From a virus: a DNA stretch of 33,889 nucleotides. The position numbers were made by a program, and so were the translations under genes. The DNA lies in IMG/VR virus record IMGVR_UViG_3300037585_004186, positions 1-33,889 of that record; one strand, written 5' to 3'. Below are positions 19,091 to 27,792 of the stretch, one piece after another (position 1 is the stretch's first letter; the number at the start of each line of letters is the position of its first letter). The notes beneath the pieces are model-generated. The model did not search any database. It was not told the origin of the DNA and saw only the letters and a program-made list of their open reading frames with translations.

Positions 19091-20848
19091 TTAGTGTTTT
19101 ATTTGCTTAGATTTGCCTCTTAATGTTTGAGTTAATTCTTCTAATTTAATATTTGATAATCTTAATTTTGCTTTTCTTATTGCAGCGAATTTTTCTTTTG
19201 CTAATCTAGGAACTAATTGCTGACCGTAAGAAGAAGTTGATAATACCGCATGAGCAATTGATTTGTACATAGCTTCTTCTGCAAATTTATGAACTTGCAT
19301 TTCCGCATCTGTTCCAATACCATCACTTATATAATCTAGTATTACAGTTTTTCCAGAAATATTAGAACTAAAATGTATTCTACCTAATCTTTGGTCTATA
19401 TAATATGATCCATTTACATTAGAGTGTTCTGGATCTAATCCATATCGCTCACCACTAGCGCTATAACAATCACACGAGCAACTATTATCTCCACATGTAT
19501 CACTACCACATCCTTTATAACTGTTCCAAGTAGACGATTCTTTACCGTTACCAATTGGAGGCACTAAAGTTCTATTGAGTGATAAAGGATAAAAACCACT
19601 AGTAATAGAAATGTTATCTATACTAGCTACGGTTGGAGCTGTTCCACTAATGTGTATATATCCTAACCCATCAGGATTACCACCCAAATCCTCGAATTTC
19701 TTAATATTACCATCGCCAATAGCGTTAGAATGAATATCTTGTAAAGTGTCTGGATGATAAGCCGTAATGGCATCATAGTAATCGTTTAATGTATCGTTTA
19801 CCCCATGATTAGGCTCTACACCTTGGATGTTAAGATCCATAAAAACTACTATCACAAGATAAACACTGTTTAGCGCCGAAACATCAATATTTACAGCTGA
19901 TTTTGTTGAAGCATTGCTTGCCCCTACAACGCTATTACCATCACCAACATCAGAACTATTCCACTCTACGTAGCTAGCGCCCCCACTAGTATCAATCACC
20001 CCACTTTTACTATAAGAAGCTGCTGTTAAATTATAAATATTTGGATCAAGATTGGTAGATTCACCTGGTCCAGTTACATAATCACCTTCTCCAAACATAC
20101 TTGCTGTAGTTATTGCGGGGTCTGTGCTAATACCACATCTTAAAACGGTGGTACCTTGTGCAAGGGTTTCAGACGATCCCGTTGCTATTACGTCAATATA
20201 ATCAATTCCTGATACATCTACGGCTTGGTATACTGTAGTTAGATATCCATTATTCCATGGACCATGCCCAGAGCTTGTTGAGTTTTGGAATGTTAATTTT
20301 CCGTTTTCAACTCTAGCCCCAGCATGTGCTCTGTTAGTGTCAGCAAGCATTAATGGATCGTGGTATACACCACGTTTTGAAATTGTGTTCCAGGGAGCTG
20401 CTAGATCATTGTCAAAACCACCTGCTATCTCCAATAATTCGTAACTTTCTGGAAAAAAATAATCTCCGTTTTCTTCTTGTGCTATTTGGAAAGGATTAGA
20501 CGTGTTACTTGTGGGATATAAAGGGTATTTTATACCGCAGTTATCTACCCAAGAAACTTTCGTATAATTAACGTAATCATGTGGAAGTTTCATAACCAAA
20601 GAAGGTGGAAGATCTATTTGTTGCGATTTTACAGATTTAAAAGTATCAAATGATAGTTCTTGTAAAGCCCTCATTGCGTGAAAAGAGACATCTGCTTTTT
20701 TTAACTTTGGTATTAATTTGTTTTCTCCAACATACGCTATTTGAAATTGTGTTATAATATTTTCTAAAGAAGTAAATTGATAATTTCCAAGATCATTACT
20801 GTTGTAATAATCTTTATGTGAAGCTTTGTATGTAGTTAAATATCCCAT
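19091..20848 (-). CDS. Head-tail adaptor-like protein with central beta insert and Cys cluster
   Basis: 585 residues. Residues 1-110 (ALQELSFDTFKSVKSQQIDL, then PPSLVMKLPHDYVNYTKVSW) and about 483-585 (RLGRIHFSSNISGKTVILDY, IGTDAEMQVHKFAEEAMYKS, ending in basic helices) look like the two halves of an adaptor of the T7 gp11 type that docks below the portal. Between them lies an insert of roughly 290 residues (about 150-440) with jelly-roll-like strands such as VSGIDYIDVIATGSS. A cysteine cluster follows, with Cys at 447, 452, 457, 459 and 461, dense enough for metal binding or disulfides. The gene starts 4 bases after the 253-residue protein and ends 3 bases before the nozzle, matching gp11-gp12 order. 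The adaptor role is inferred from order and terminal motifs. Confidence 0.68.
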   Translation of the reverse strand: MGYLTTYKASHKDYYNSNDLGNYQFTSLENIITQFQIAYVGENKLIPKLKKADVSFHAMRALQELSFDTFKSVKSQQIDLPPSLVMKLPHDYVNYTKVSWVDNCGIKYPLYPTSNTSNPFQIAQEENGDYFFPESYELLEIAGGFDNDLAAPWNTISKRGVYHDPLMLADTNRAHAGARVENGKLTFQNSTSSGHGPWNNGYLTTVYQAVDVSGIDYIDVIATGSSETLAQGTTVLRCGISTDPAITTASMFGEGDYVTGPGESTNLDPNIYNLTAASYSKSGVIDTSGGASYVEWNSSDVGDGNSVVGASNASTKSAVNIDVSALNSVYLVIVVFMDLNIQGVEPNHGVNDTLNDYYDAITAYHPDTLQDIHSNAIGDGNIKKFEDLGGNPDGLGYIHISGTAPTVASIDNISITSGFYPLSLNRTLVPPIGNGKESSTWNSYKGCGSDTCGDNSCSCDCYSASGERYGLDPEHSNVNGSYYIDQRLGRIHFSSNISGKTVILDYISDGIGTDAEMQVHKFAEEAMYKSIAHAVLSTSSYGQQLVPRLAKEKFAAIRKAKLRLSNIKLEELTQTLRGKSKQIKH

Positions 20849-20852
20849 TTAT

Positions 20853-21614
20853 TTATTGTTTTTCTTGTTGAACGTTTTTCATTTCTTCCTGTGCCGCTAC
20901 TTGAATTAATCCTGGATCTTTAATAGTTACACCAGCTAATTGTAGTATTTTAATAACTAATTCGTTTTCTTCAGAATCATGTAGTTCAAAATCTACAAAA
21001 CCCCCACCTGAGTTAAAAACAGCGCTTGCTCCATCTACAATAACATAAGTCCAACTCGGTTGATTTGGTTTTCTTATATAACTAATTAACACCTCATCCA
21101 CTGGTGATGGGAAAATACGGATTATCGGAATTCCAGTAACGTTGCTAGATCTTGTATAATATGGACCACCAAATCTATTTGTAAGATAAGAATCTAAATA
21201 TTTATTTATTTCTTTTTGCTGAACTTGTTCTGCTTCACGATATTTATTAATACCTGCAAATCCTACAAAAGTTGAATTTGCACCAGAATACAAAACCTTT
21301 ACTGATCCCAATCTCCACATAGTACCCCCTAAATTTGATAAACTTACTTGACCAGTTTCATCACTAGAATGTAATTCGTCATGAACATCAAACATACTTA
21401 TTTTTTCTTCAATATTAGAAACAATATCCGCGTAGTCAAAACTATTACCAGTTCCTCTTTGTCTTTGTTCTAAATCATAAAAATATTGCTCAAAAATAGC
21501 CATTTGAGCTTGGTCGGCAAATAAGTTGAACTCCTGAGGTGTTATATAGCCTCTTTGTTCTTTATTAGCCAAAGCTAAAACTTTTTGATATACCCTATCT
21601 ACACTTACTGCCAT
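20853..21614 (-). CDS. Probable neck / head-tail connector protein
   Basis: 253 residues. The N-terminus, VDRVYQKVLALANKEQRGYI followed by TPQEFNLFADQAQMAIFEQY, is a conserved opening that I associate with connector-region proteins in environmental phages. The middle contains RIFPSPVDEVLISYIRKP, a strand pattern common in adaptors, and the C-terminus is helical (SEENELVIKILQLAGVTIKD), ending in a Gln-rich tail. The gene is preceded by a 61-base gap holding a long RNA hairpin and is followed by the adaptor with a 4-base gap. Position between capsid and adaptor/nozzle genes supports a role at the neck. No enzymatic motif was found. Confidence 0.65.
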   Translation of the reverse strand: MAVSVDRVYQKVLALANKEQRGYITPQEFNLFADQAQMAIFEQYFYDLEQRQRGTGNSFDYADIVSNIEEKISMFDVHDELHSSDETGQVSLSNLGGTMWRLGSVKVLYSGANSTFVGFAGINKYREAEQVQQKEINKYLDSYLTNRFGGPYYTRSSNVTGIPIIRIFPSPVDEVLISYIRKPNQPSWTYVIVDGASAVFNSGGGFVDFELHDSEENELVIKILQLAGVTIKDPGLIQVAAQEEMKNVQQEKQ

Positions 21615-21630
21615 AATTTCTTTTTAATTT

Positions 21631-21669
21631 TGTAGTTTGCAATCGCCCCGTAGAGCGACTGCATCTACA
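21631..21669 (-). promoter_or_regulatory. Long intergenic RNA stem-loop
   Basis: In the minus-strand transcript TGCAGTCGC (21663-21655) pairs with GCGATTGCA (21646-21638), nine pairs including one G-U, around the 8-base loop TCTACGGG. Outer TGTAG/CTACA pairs (21669-21665 with 21635-21631) extend it. On the plus strand the G-U becomes an A-C mismatch, so the fold favours minus-strand RNA. No U-tract follows, so it is not a simple terminator. Its place between two structural genes suggests an RNA-processing or stability element. Confidence 0.6.
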
Positions 21670-21675
21670 GTTAGA

Positions 21676-22506
21676 TTAATTTAATCTTTTTTCAATATTG
21701 GAGTAAATCTCCATTCCTTCGTCAGTTTTAAACCAAGCGGCTAAAGCTGAGTAAGGATGTTCATCAAAAGGAACATTCATTAACTTTCTATCATTAGAAC
21801 CCCATGAAAAAGTTCTTTGATCAGAAGATAATTTAATTATCCCCATTTCAGTTGCTTTAATACCAAAGTTTCTAAGTTGAACGTTTTCATCATTTACTAG
21901 ATCTAAGAACAATTTAGGATTTTTCTTAGCATATACTAATAAATCTCTTTTAAGTTCTTTAGAACTCATCTTAGACACCTCAGAACCTTTTTCTACTCGT
22001 AACACCGCTTCAGCCATGTCAATATCTAGATTTTGAGCCGCATTTAACGCATCGATTTCTAACTCTATAATTTGTACTTCGTTTTGAGCTATGACTTGAG
22101 GCTTGTGCTCCATGTACACATGCTTTCTACCTGGATGATATAATGATAGTAGTTTTTGTAACGTTTGTTTTTCTCTTGGTACATATAAAACACCATTTCT
22201 AAATATAATATGAGACAATCTTTGATCACCTTGCATTTCATCAACAAAGCAAGTTCTTTGATTTTCACAGTACTTCAGTTCTCTTTCATATCCTAATTCT
22301 TCATCAAAATAATAGATACCAGCACTTTTTATAGATCTAGATAAAGATTTTCTACTTTTACCTCTTAAAAAATAACTTCTATTTTTTATTTCCCAAGTAT
22401 CTTTTTTTAGTAACGGTTTTTCCATAACCGGTGTTTCAACTTTTGGTTGTTCTACAACTCGTGGCGTTGGTTCCACTTTTGTTTTTGTTTCTTGTTTTTT
22501 TGCCAT
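21676..22506 (-). CDS. Unrecognised virion-associated protein downstream of the capsid gene
   Basis: 276 residues. Residues 1-35 are a Lys/Pro/Glu-rich, probably disordered leader (AKKQETKTKVEPTPRVVEQP). A compact domain follows at about 37-125, with WEIKNRSYFLRGKSRKSLSR, two Cys residues (CENQRTC) and FRNGVLYVPREKQTLQKLLS. The second half is helical (KELKRDLLVYAKKNPKLFLD, then NEEDEHPYS-like acidic segments) and ends in AALAAWFKTDEGMEIYSNIE-type helix near residue 265. It is the first gene after the capsid terminator, in the space where head-completion or neck genes usually lie. I do not recognise a named family, so no function is assigned beyond likely involvement in the head or neck. Confidence 0.6.
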   Translation of the reverse strand: MAKKQETKTKVEPTPRVVEQPKVETPVMEKPLLKKDTWEIKNRSYFLRGKSRKSLSRSIKSAGIYYFDEELGYERELKYCENQRTCFVDEMQGDQRLSHIIFRNGVLYVPREKQTLQKLLSLYHPGRKHVYMEHKPQVIAQNEVQIIELEIDALNAAQNLDIDMAEAVLRVEKGSEVSKMSSKELKRDLLVYAKKNPKLFLDLVNDENVQLRNFGIKATEMGIIKLSSDQRTFSWGSNDRKLMNVPFDEHPYSALAAWFKTDEGMEIYSNIEKRLN

Positions 22507-22530
22507 AATATAATATATAATAAAATTAAT

Positions 22531-22582
22531 AAAAATAAAAAGGAGGGCAGAGAACGTTTACATGTATGCCGCCCTCCCTTTT
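22531..22582 (-). terminator. Rho-independent terminator after the major capsid gene
   Basis: Reading the minus strand, AAAAGGGAGGGC (22582-22571) is followed by a 22-base loop and then GCCCTCC (22548-22542), giving seven GC-rich pairs plus four A-U pairs beyond one mismatch. The run TTTTTATTTTT (22541-22531) follows directly. The stem begins about 13 bases after the capsid stop codon. This is a textbook intrinsic terminator and the only one visible inside the gene block; it may be partial, because the next gene has no obvious promoter. Confidence 0.85.
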
Positions 22583-22595
22583 AAAATAAATGTGC

Positions 22596-24107
22596 TTACT
22601 TCATTAACATAAAGTTATTAGCACCTTGTGTAATTAAACATCTTTCAGATAAGAAGTTCATTTGCATCGCATCTAAGTCAGACGTAACAGCGCCAACAGA
22701 ACCAGTAATCCAAGTTTTCATTTTTCTACTTTCTGTATTAGAAGCTCTATATCTAACATGTAAGAAAGGACGTTTCATATTCCTTCCTAATTGCTCATCG
22801 TATACAGATGACACACCAGCTGGAATAAATATCCCACGAACAGCGTCAGAAGTTGCAGCACTATTAATACCACCTCTAGTAGCCTTGTCGTTTAGATATT
22901 TCCAGTCAGATTTATAGAAGTCATAAGAACCTCTTCTGAAACCAGAGAAACCTAAATTAAGCGCCATATCTTCAGAGTTGTCAAATACTCCGTAAGAAGT
23001 ACCACCAGCTCCATAAGAATTCATAGAAGCTAACATATCATCCATCGCTAACGAAGTAGCTCTATTTACAAACATCATGTTTTCTTCAATAGCACCTTGA
23101 TTATCAAACTCAGCTAAGATAGCGTCAAATTCAGCTAAATCAGTAGCAGCGTTAACACCAGTTACACCTGAAGTTACGTTACCTCTTTGCTCTACAGCAT
23201 AGAATAAACCATCCATACCACCTGGGTTTCTACCAGATGAGTAATAACCAGTATCATCAGTTGCACCCGCATTTATAATATGAGACTCAGCGTTAACTGG
23301 CTCAGCTTCAATACACATCATTTCAACATAATCATTAAAACGCGTTCTTGTATCACTAGCTGCTTTTAAGTACCATAAGTAACCACCTTGACCATCTTCA
23401 CCAGAAACTTCAACCCAACCAATTTGAGAAGCATCAGATCCAGAGACCTCATAGTAATCTTTCATGATAACAGGCTTGTTGGTAAATGATTTGAATGTTG
23501 GTTTAATAGCTTTATTAGTACCAGTGCCTTGTGTAAGACCACCGTGACCAGTTGAACCTTTTTCCCAGTCAGAACCAATAACTACAACCTGAGTATTTGC
23601 TAAAGTTGCAGATGATCCGTGAAATGGAGAATCAGCCCAAGTTTCCTCACCATAAGGTATAATAGTAACAGCTTCACCGTTAACTAAAGCTACTTGACCA
23701 GTACCTGACCAACCAGCGTTAGCTACTAAACACACGTCATATAGTCTAAGACCGTGGTTAGCGATAGTATAACCATCACCTGATACGTTTCCGTCACCAT
23801 CACTAACTACGGTGAAAATGTTAGTATTCGTTACAAGTGAACCTATACATGCAACGTGTAATCTAGACTGCTCAGACCAAACTACTTGGTCAGAAGCCAT
23901 AGCCTCTTCAGCTCCTACTTGTGAAAGAAATCCTGAGATAGTTCTGTTTCCAAAAACCTCAGCTTCTTTTTCCATAAGATCTGGTAAATATTGTTGCGCC
24001 CAGCCGTCCGAAGAACCTGCTGTCGCGAAATCGATGTAGTTTGACTGTAACGTTTGCTTCTGTGAAGCCGCAACGCTATTCAAACTACCTCCTGGAGTAA
24101 TTGCCAT
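22596..24107 (-). CDS. Major capsid protein (probable HK97 fold)
   Basis: 503 residues starting at ATG 24107 (MAITPGGSLNSVAASQ). The N-terminal helix contains LPDLMEKEAEVFGNRTISGF. The centre is rich in Gly, Asp and Ala, with segments such as FTNKPVIMKDYYEVSGSDAS and DYVEMMCIEAEPVNAESHII. The C-terminal part, FIPAGVSSVYDEQLGRNMKR followed by PFLHVRYRASNTESRKMKTW, fits the late P-domain strands of HK97-fold shells. Length is usual for this fold. It lies directly after the acidic scaffold (20 bases) and before a strong terminator, as expected for the most heavily transcribed structural gene. I cannot confirm the fold by structure prediction, but position, size and style agree. Confidence 0.85.
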   Translation of the reverse strand: MAITPGGSLNSVAASQKQTLQSNYIDFATAGSSDGWAQQYLPDLMEKEAEVFGNRTISGFLSQVGAEEAMASDQVVWSEQSRLHVACIGSLVTNTNIFTVVSDGDGNVSGDGYTIANHGLRLYDVCLVANAGWSGTGQVALVNGEAVTIIPYGEETWADSPFHGSSATLANTQVVVIGSDWEKGSTGHGGLTQGTGTNKAIKPTFKSFTNKPVIMKDYYEVSGSDASQIGWVEVSGEDGQGGYLWYLKAASDTRTRFNDYVEMMCIEAEPVNAESHIINAGATDDTGYYSSGRNPGGMDGLFYAVEQRGNVTSGVTGVNAATDLAEFDAILAEFDNQGAIEENMMFVNRATSLAMDDMLASMNSYGAGGTSYGVFDNSEDMALNLGFSGFRRGSYDFYKSDWKYLNDKATRGGINSAATSDAVRGIFIPAGVSSVYDEQLGRNMKRPFLHVRYRASNTESRKMKTWITGSVGAVTSDLDAMQMNFLSERCLITQGANNFMLMK

Positions 24108-24127
24108 TTTTTTATTGTTTTAAATTG

Positions 24128-25339
24128 TTATTTATTTTTGTTTTTAATTTTAAACTTAAAATCAGAAGAATCATTACCTAATACTTTAAACTTTAAACCA
24201 CCTGCTTCAATTTTTCCATGAGCTTGTCTTGGATCCATATTAACGTTTTTGGCTTTAGCAACACTATCTTTCATAGCGTCAGCTTTTCCTTGTTCGTAAA
24301 AATGTTTTGCAATAGCATCAGGATTTCCTGCTGTAAATAAAGCTTTGTGGTATTCGTTTGGATTTTTTAAAGTTGAATCTTTGTTGACAAACTTTGCCAT
24401 AAATTGATTTATATCACTTTGTTCAGTCTTAACTTTGTCCACGTCTTTTACATTAAATCTATAATTTTTATCACCAACGTTATATTTAAAACCTTTGAAT
24501 TTGTTGTTAAAAACCTCACTGGTTTTTTTCATAAAATTATTTCGACTTAATTCAGACGCTTTATTTTGCTCTTCTGTTTCCTTGTTATATCTATTAAAGA
24601 AATCTACAGCTTTTTGTTGTTCTTGGGTCAACTTTGACCCGGCTTTGATTTCGTTATAGTATTTAGACTTTTGCCCGTCTAAGTGGCTTTTAGCGCTGGC
24701 AACTTGCTCTTTAAGCGCTAATTTTTTTCTTCGTATATCTCTATCTTCGTCTACATCTTCATCGTAAGAGAACGAATCTTCCATAAGGAAGTTAATTTCT
24801 TCGTTGTTTAAATGAGGTTTTGTTTGTTTGTAATACTCGTATAATAAACTTTGATCGTCTAATTTTGAATAATCTTGGTTAAGCTTAACATAATCACTTA
24901 AATCTCCACCAGTTTCCTCCATAAAGTCCATTAACTTTTGGATATTCTCTGGTAATGGTTCACCGGTTTCCATCGATTCTGTTAAAGCTTCTTCTACAGC
25001 TTCTGCTGTTGCTTCTATAGTAACCTCTTCTTCTCCACCATCTTCAGTAATTTCTTCTAATACTGGAGTTTCTTGTGCTTGAACTTCCGGTTGTACTTCT
25101 TCTTGTTTTTCTGTGGTGTCGGCATCTTCAGTGCTTGCAACCACTCCGCTGTCGTCAGTTGAACTTGCTTCAACTTCTGTATTTTCTTTTGGTTCTTCAT
25201 TTTCTTCTGGTGTGGGTGGTTTACTTAAATCTACCTTTGTAACGCTATCGTCACCCGCAGATTCAAATTTACTTTCGTCAACCTGTTCGGTTGTTTCCTG
25301 TGTAGTCTCTTCGACTACGTTTTCATCTTTTTCTTCCAT
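24128..25339 (-). CDS. Capsid scaffolding protein
   Basis: 403 residues. Residues 1-135 are extremely acidic and low-complexity (Glu, Thr, Val, Asp; for example EEVQPEVQAQETPVLEEITE), followed by a charged helical core at about 150-350 (DEDRDIRRKKLALKEQVASA, and a KAVDFFNRYNKETEEQNKAS helix). It ends in a basic C-terminus (DFKFKIKNKNK), the end that usually contacts the shell in scaffold proteins. It lies between portal and major capsid genes, the T7 gp9 position. No serine-protease motif was recognised, so a separate prohead protease domain is not evident. Identification rests on composition, helical character and order. Confidence 0.75.
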   Translation of the reverse strand: MEEKDENVVEETTQETTEQVDESKFESAGDDSVTKVDLSKPPTPEENEEPKENTEVEASSTDDSGVVASTEDADTTEKQEEVQPEVQAQETPVLEEITEDGGEEEVTIEATAEAVEEALTESMETGEPLPENIQKLMDFMEETGGDLSDYVKLNQDYSKLDDQSLLYEYYKQTKPHLNNEEINFLMEDSFSYDEDVDEDRDIRRKKLALKEQVASAKSHLDGQKSKYYNEIKAGSKLTQEQQKAVDFFNRYNKETEEQNKASELSRNNFMKKTSEVFNNKFKGFKYNVGDKNYRFNVKDVDKVKTEQSDINQFMAKFVNKDSTLKNPNEYHKALFTAGNPDAIAKHFYEQGKADAMKDSVAKAKNVNMDPRQAHGKIEAGGLKFKVLGNDSSDFKFKIKNKNK

Positions 25340-25366
25340 AATATAATATAATAATAATTAATAATT

Positions 25367-27787
25367 TTAACTAGGGTCAAACGCTCCTAAATCAAATCCT
25401 CCACCTAGTATATCATTACCTGCGGACTCAAAGTTTTTAGGTGGTTTTCCACTATTTCTTTGCTCAATCATTTCTGATTGTTGTGTTGCTTGTATCTTTG
25501 TTCTTTCGTCTTTACGATCTTCTTTTTGCTTTTCTCTTTGCTTCATTCCATCAACCTCAACTCCTTTTAGTTGCATATTGTATTGAAACTCTAATCCCAT
25601 TAGTTCTTTTTTTAACCCTGCTTCTTGCATCATTTTTTGAGATTCAATTTGAGCCTTAAGTTGTTCCATTTGAGCTTGTCCTTGCATTATTGCTTGGCCT
25701 TTTTGGATTTCAGCTTGAGCAGCTGCTTGTTGGGCTTGGGCATTTGCTTGCGCTTGAGCTTGCATATTTTGTTGCTGCATTAATTGATCTTTCTCTAACT
25801 TTTTTGTTCTTCTTATTTTTAACAATTGGTTAGCAAGTTTAATACTTCTAATATCTCTAAGATCGATAGCATCAGCAAGTTCAATTACCTGTTGTTGAAG
25901 CGCCATTTGTATATTGTTTTCAAGTATTGCTTTTTCTTCTTCATCAGGCGCTAGTTCTATAAATATACCAAAATCATAAAGATGTAATTCCGACATTTCT
26001 TCTAACGTAGCGATATTGTGAACCCCAATAGCTTGTATAAACGCTTCTCTAGTAGGAGAATATTCTATAATATCTGATATTCTAAGAGATAAACATTCTG
26101 CTACTGATGAAGTTAAAAATAATCCAGCTTGTAATATATGTCTAGTAGCCGTGTTAGAGTTTGCTGCGGCTAATTTTTGAACGCCAACTAAAGCATTTTT
26201 ATCAGGAGTAGACGCATCTCTTGATTCATTTAAACCAGTCGTATCCCTTATCATTTGCATATAATAGTTATAAGTGCCAATTAACGCTTGCATTTTATTC
26301 CCACCAGATCCAGATGTAATTTCTTGAATAGGTATTTTCCCTGGATTCATGTCGCCCTCACTTGTAAACGATCTACCGATTACAGACCCAGTTTGGAAGA
26401 ACATGTTTAACGCTTCTTGTGGATTGTAATTTGTTCCATTACCTAAATCAACCTCGGCTAAACCATCAGCGTCTAAATAAACTCCATCTGGAACCATTCT
26501 CGACATTACTTGTTGTAGTTTAAGATGTGTCAACTGAATCATGTCAGCAAAACCAGTAACTCTACCTACCAGTGATTCTATTTTACCGTTATACATTCTA
26601 GGAGCAACAATAGCATAGTTCATTTTTACTTTAGTAAAATTACTTTTTGGACGCATCATGTTTTTTGACATTTCCCATTTAAGTAATTTTTCTGTACCTA
26701 AAACCATAGCGCCATCATATAAACACTCTATAGATCGCATTAGTTTTTTATAACCACCTTCTTTTTCTTTTGGTGGATTAAACGAATCGTCTTTTGGAAT
26801 AATTTTTTCAGCACCAGTACCTATTTCTTTAATCTTATAAACCTCATTCATATAAGTTTTATAATTAAAATATAAAACTTGAATGGTATTATTATCTTCT
26901 TTGTCGTAAGTATGTGTTGAATTATAATTTGATCTATTGTTAGATTTATTTTTCATTATATCTTCAAGATCACTTTCTGACAAGTGAGGAAATTGTTTTG
27001 CTAATTCGTTTACTGGAATAGTTTTTACCTCACCAACATAATATATATCTTCAAAATATGGAGATTCACTATAAGAATAAACTAAATTAGCTGGATCAAC
27101 ATAATCTATAACAACACCTTCTGACGTATTAAAACTTGTTTTAACAGCTCCAATTCCCAACACAGTAAGATCGTAGTAAAATCTTTTCTTTATTAACTCA
27201 TAGTTATTTCCTTCCATTAAAACATTTAAAGCTTGTTCTTCAGCTAACTCGACAGCTTGTTTATACGTAAGCTGCATGTGTAGTTTTAGTTCTTCCTCTG
27301 ATTCTGGTAAAGTGGTTTTATCATTTTCATAAAGATTAACGTCAAAAGCTTTAGCTGCAAAATCATTAAATTCCTTTGATCGCATGTCAGCTAATATTGA
27401 CTCCATATATTTTGTTCTTTTAGAAACTCCATAAGGATCTTGAGAGTAAGCTTTTATATCATATGTTCTTTCAGCAATACCATTTACAACTATATCTACA
27501 AATTTAGGTATAATTGGAACTGGTTTCCAATCTAAATTTAAATAGGACAAATCACCGTTTATAGATAACTCATCCTTATATTTCTGTATAGATTGCTCAC
27601 CTCTTGCGTACAATCTTAAGTTATGAAAGTTGTTGTTGTTAGATTTGTATTTACTAATACTTCTATCGTTGTTGAACCATTCAGTTGCTATTGCTTTGCC
27701 TACTTTCAAACCATAGTCGTAGCTTAGCTTTTCTGCATCGCTTACAGTTTGACTCGGGAAATAACTTTTAATGCCAGACTCTGCCAT
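25367..27787 (-). CDS. Portal protein
   Basis: 806 residues. Portal features include a stretch around residues 406-450 (GRVTGFADMIQLTHLKLQQV, then a VPDGVYLDADGL segment) and a block at about 516-551 (DTTGLNESRDASTPDKNALV, followed by GVQKLAAANSNTATRHIL) that is typical of portals of this broad phage group. The C-terminus at about 666-765 is a Gln/Ala-rich, then Lys/Glu-rich helix (QQQNMQAQAQANAQAQQAA), suitable for the portal barrel or crown. It begins 5 bases after the large terminase and precedes the scaffold by 27 bases. It forms the dodecameric DNA gate at one capsid vertex and docks the terminase. Length is on the large side for portals. Confidence 0.85.
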   Translation of the reverse strand: MAESGIKSYFPSQTVSDAEKLSYDYGLKVGKAIATEWFNNDRSISKYKSNNNNFHNLRLYARGEQSIQKYKDELSINGDLSYLNLDWKPVPIIPKFVDIVVNGIAERTYDIKAYSQDPYGVSKRTKYMESILADMRSKEFNDFAAKAFDVNLYENDKTTLPESEEELKLHMQLTYKQAVELAEEQALNVLMEGNNYELIKKRFYYDLTVLGIGAVKTSFNTSEGVVIDYVDPANLVYSYSESPYFEDIYYVGEVKTIPVNELAKQFPHLSESDLEDIMKNKSNNRSNYNSTHTYDKEDNNTIQVLYFNYKTYMNEVYKIKEIGTGAEKIIPKDDSFNPPKEKEGGYKKLMRSIECLYDGAMVLGTEKLLKWEMSKNMMRPKSNFTKVKMNYAIVAPRMYNGKIESLVGRVTGFADMIQLTHLKLQQVMSRMVPDGVYLDADGLAEVDLGNGTNYNPQEALNMFFQTGSVIGRSFTSEGDMNPGKIPIQEITSGSGGNKMQALIGTYNYYMQMIRDTTGLNESRDASTPDKNALVGVQKLAAANSNTATRHILQAGLFLTSSVAECLSLRISDIIEYSPTREAFIQAIGVHNIATLEEMSELHLYDFGIFIELAPDEEEKAILENNIQMALQQQVIELADAIDLRDIRSIKLANQLLKIRRTKKLEKDQLMQQQNMQAQAQANAQAQQAAAQAEIQKGQAIMQGQAQMEQLKAQIESQKMMQEAGLKKELMGLEFQYNMQLKGVEVDGMKQREKQKEDRKDERTKIQATQQSEMIEQRNSGKPPKNFESAGNDILGGGFDLGAFDPS

Positions 27788-27792
27788 ATTTA

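Noticed and set aside
21631-21669. Hairpin considered as a second terminator
   Set aside because: No U-tract follows on the minus strand and the downstream gene continues the same module.
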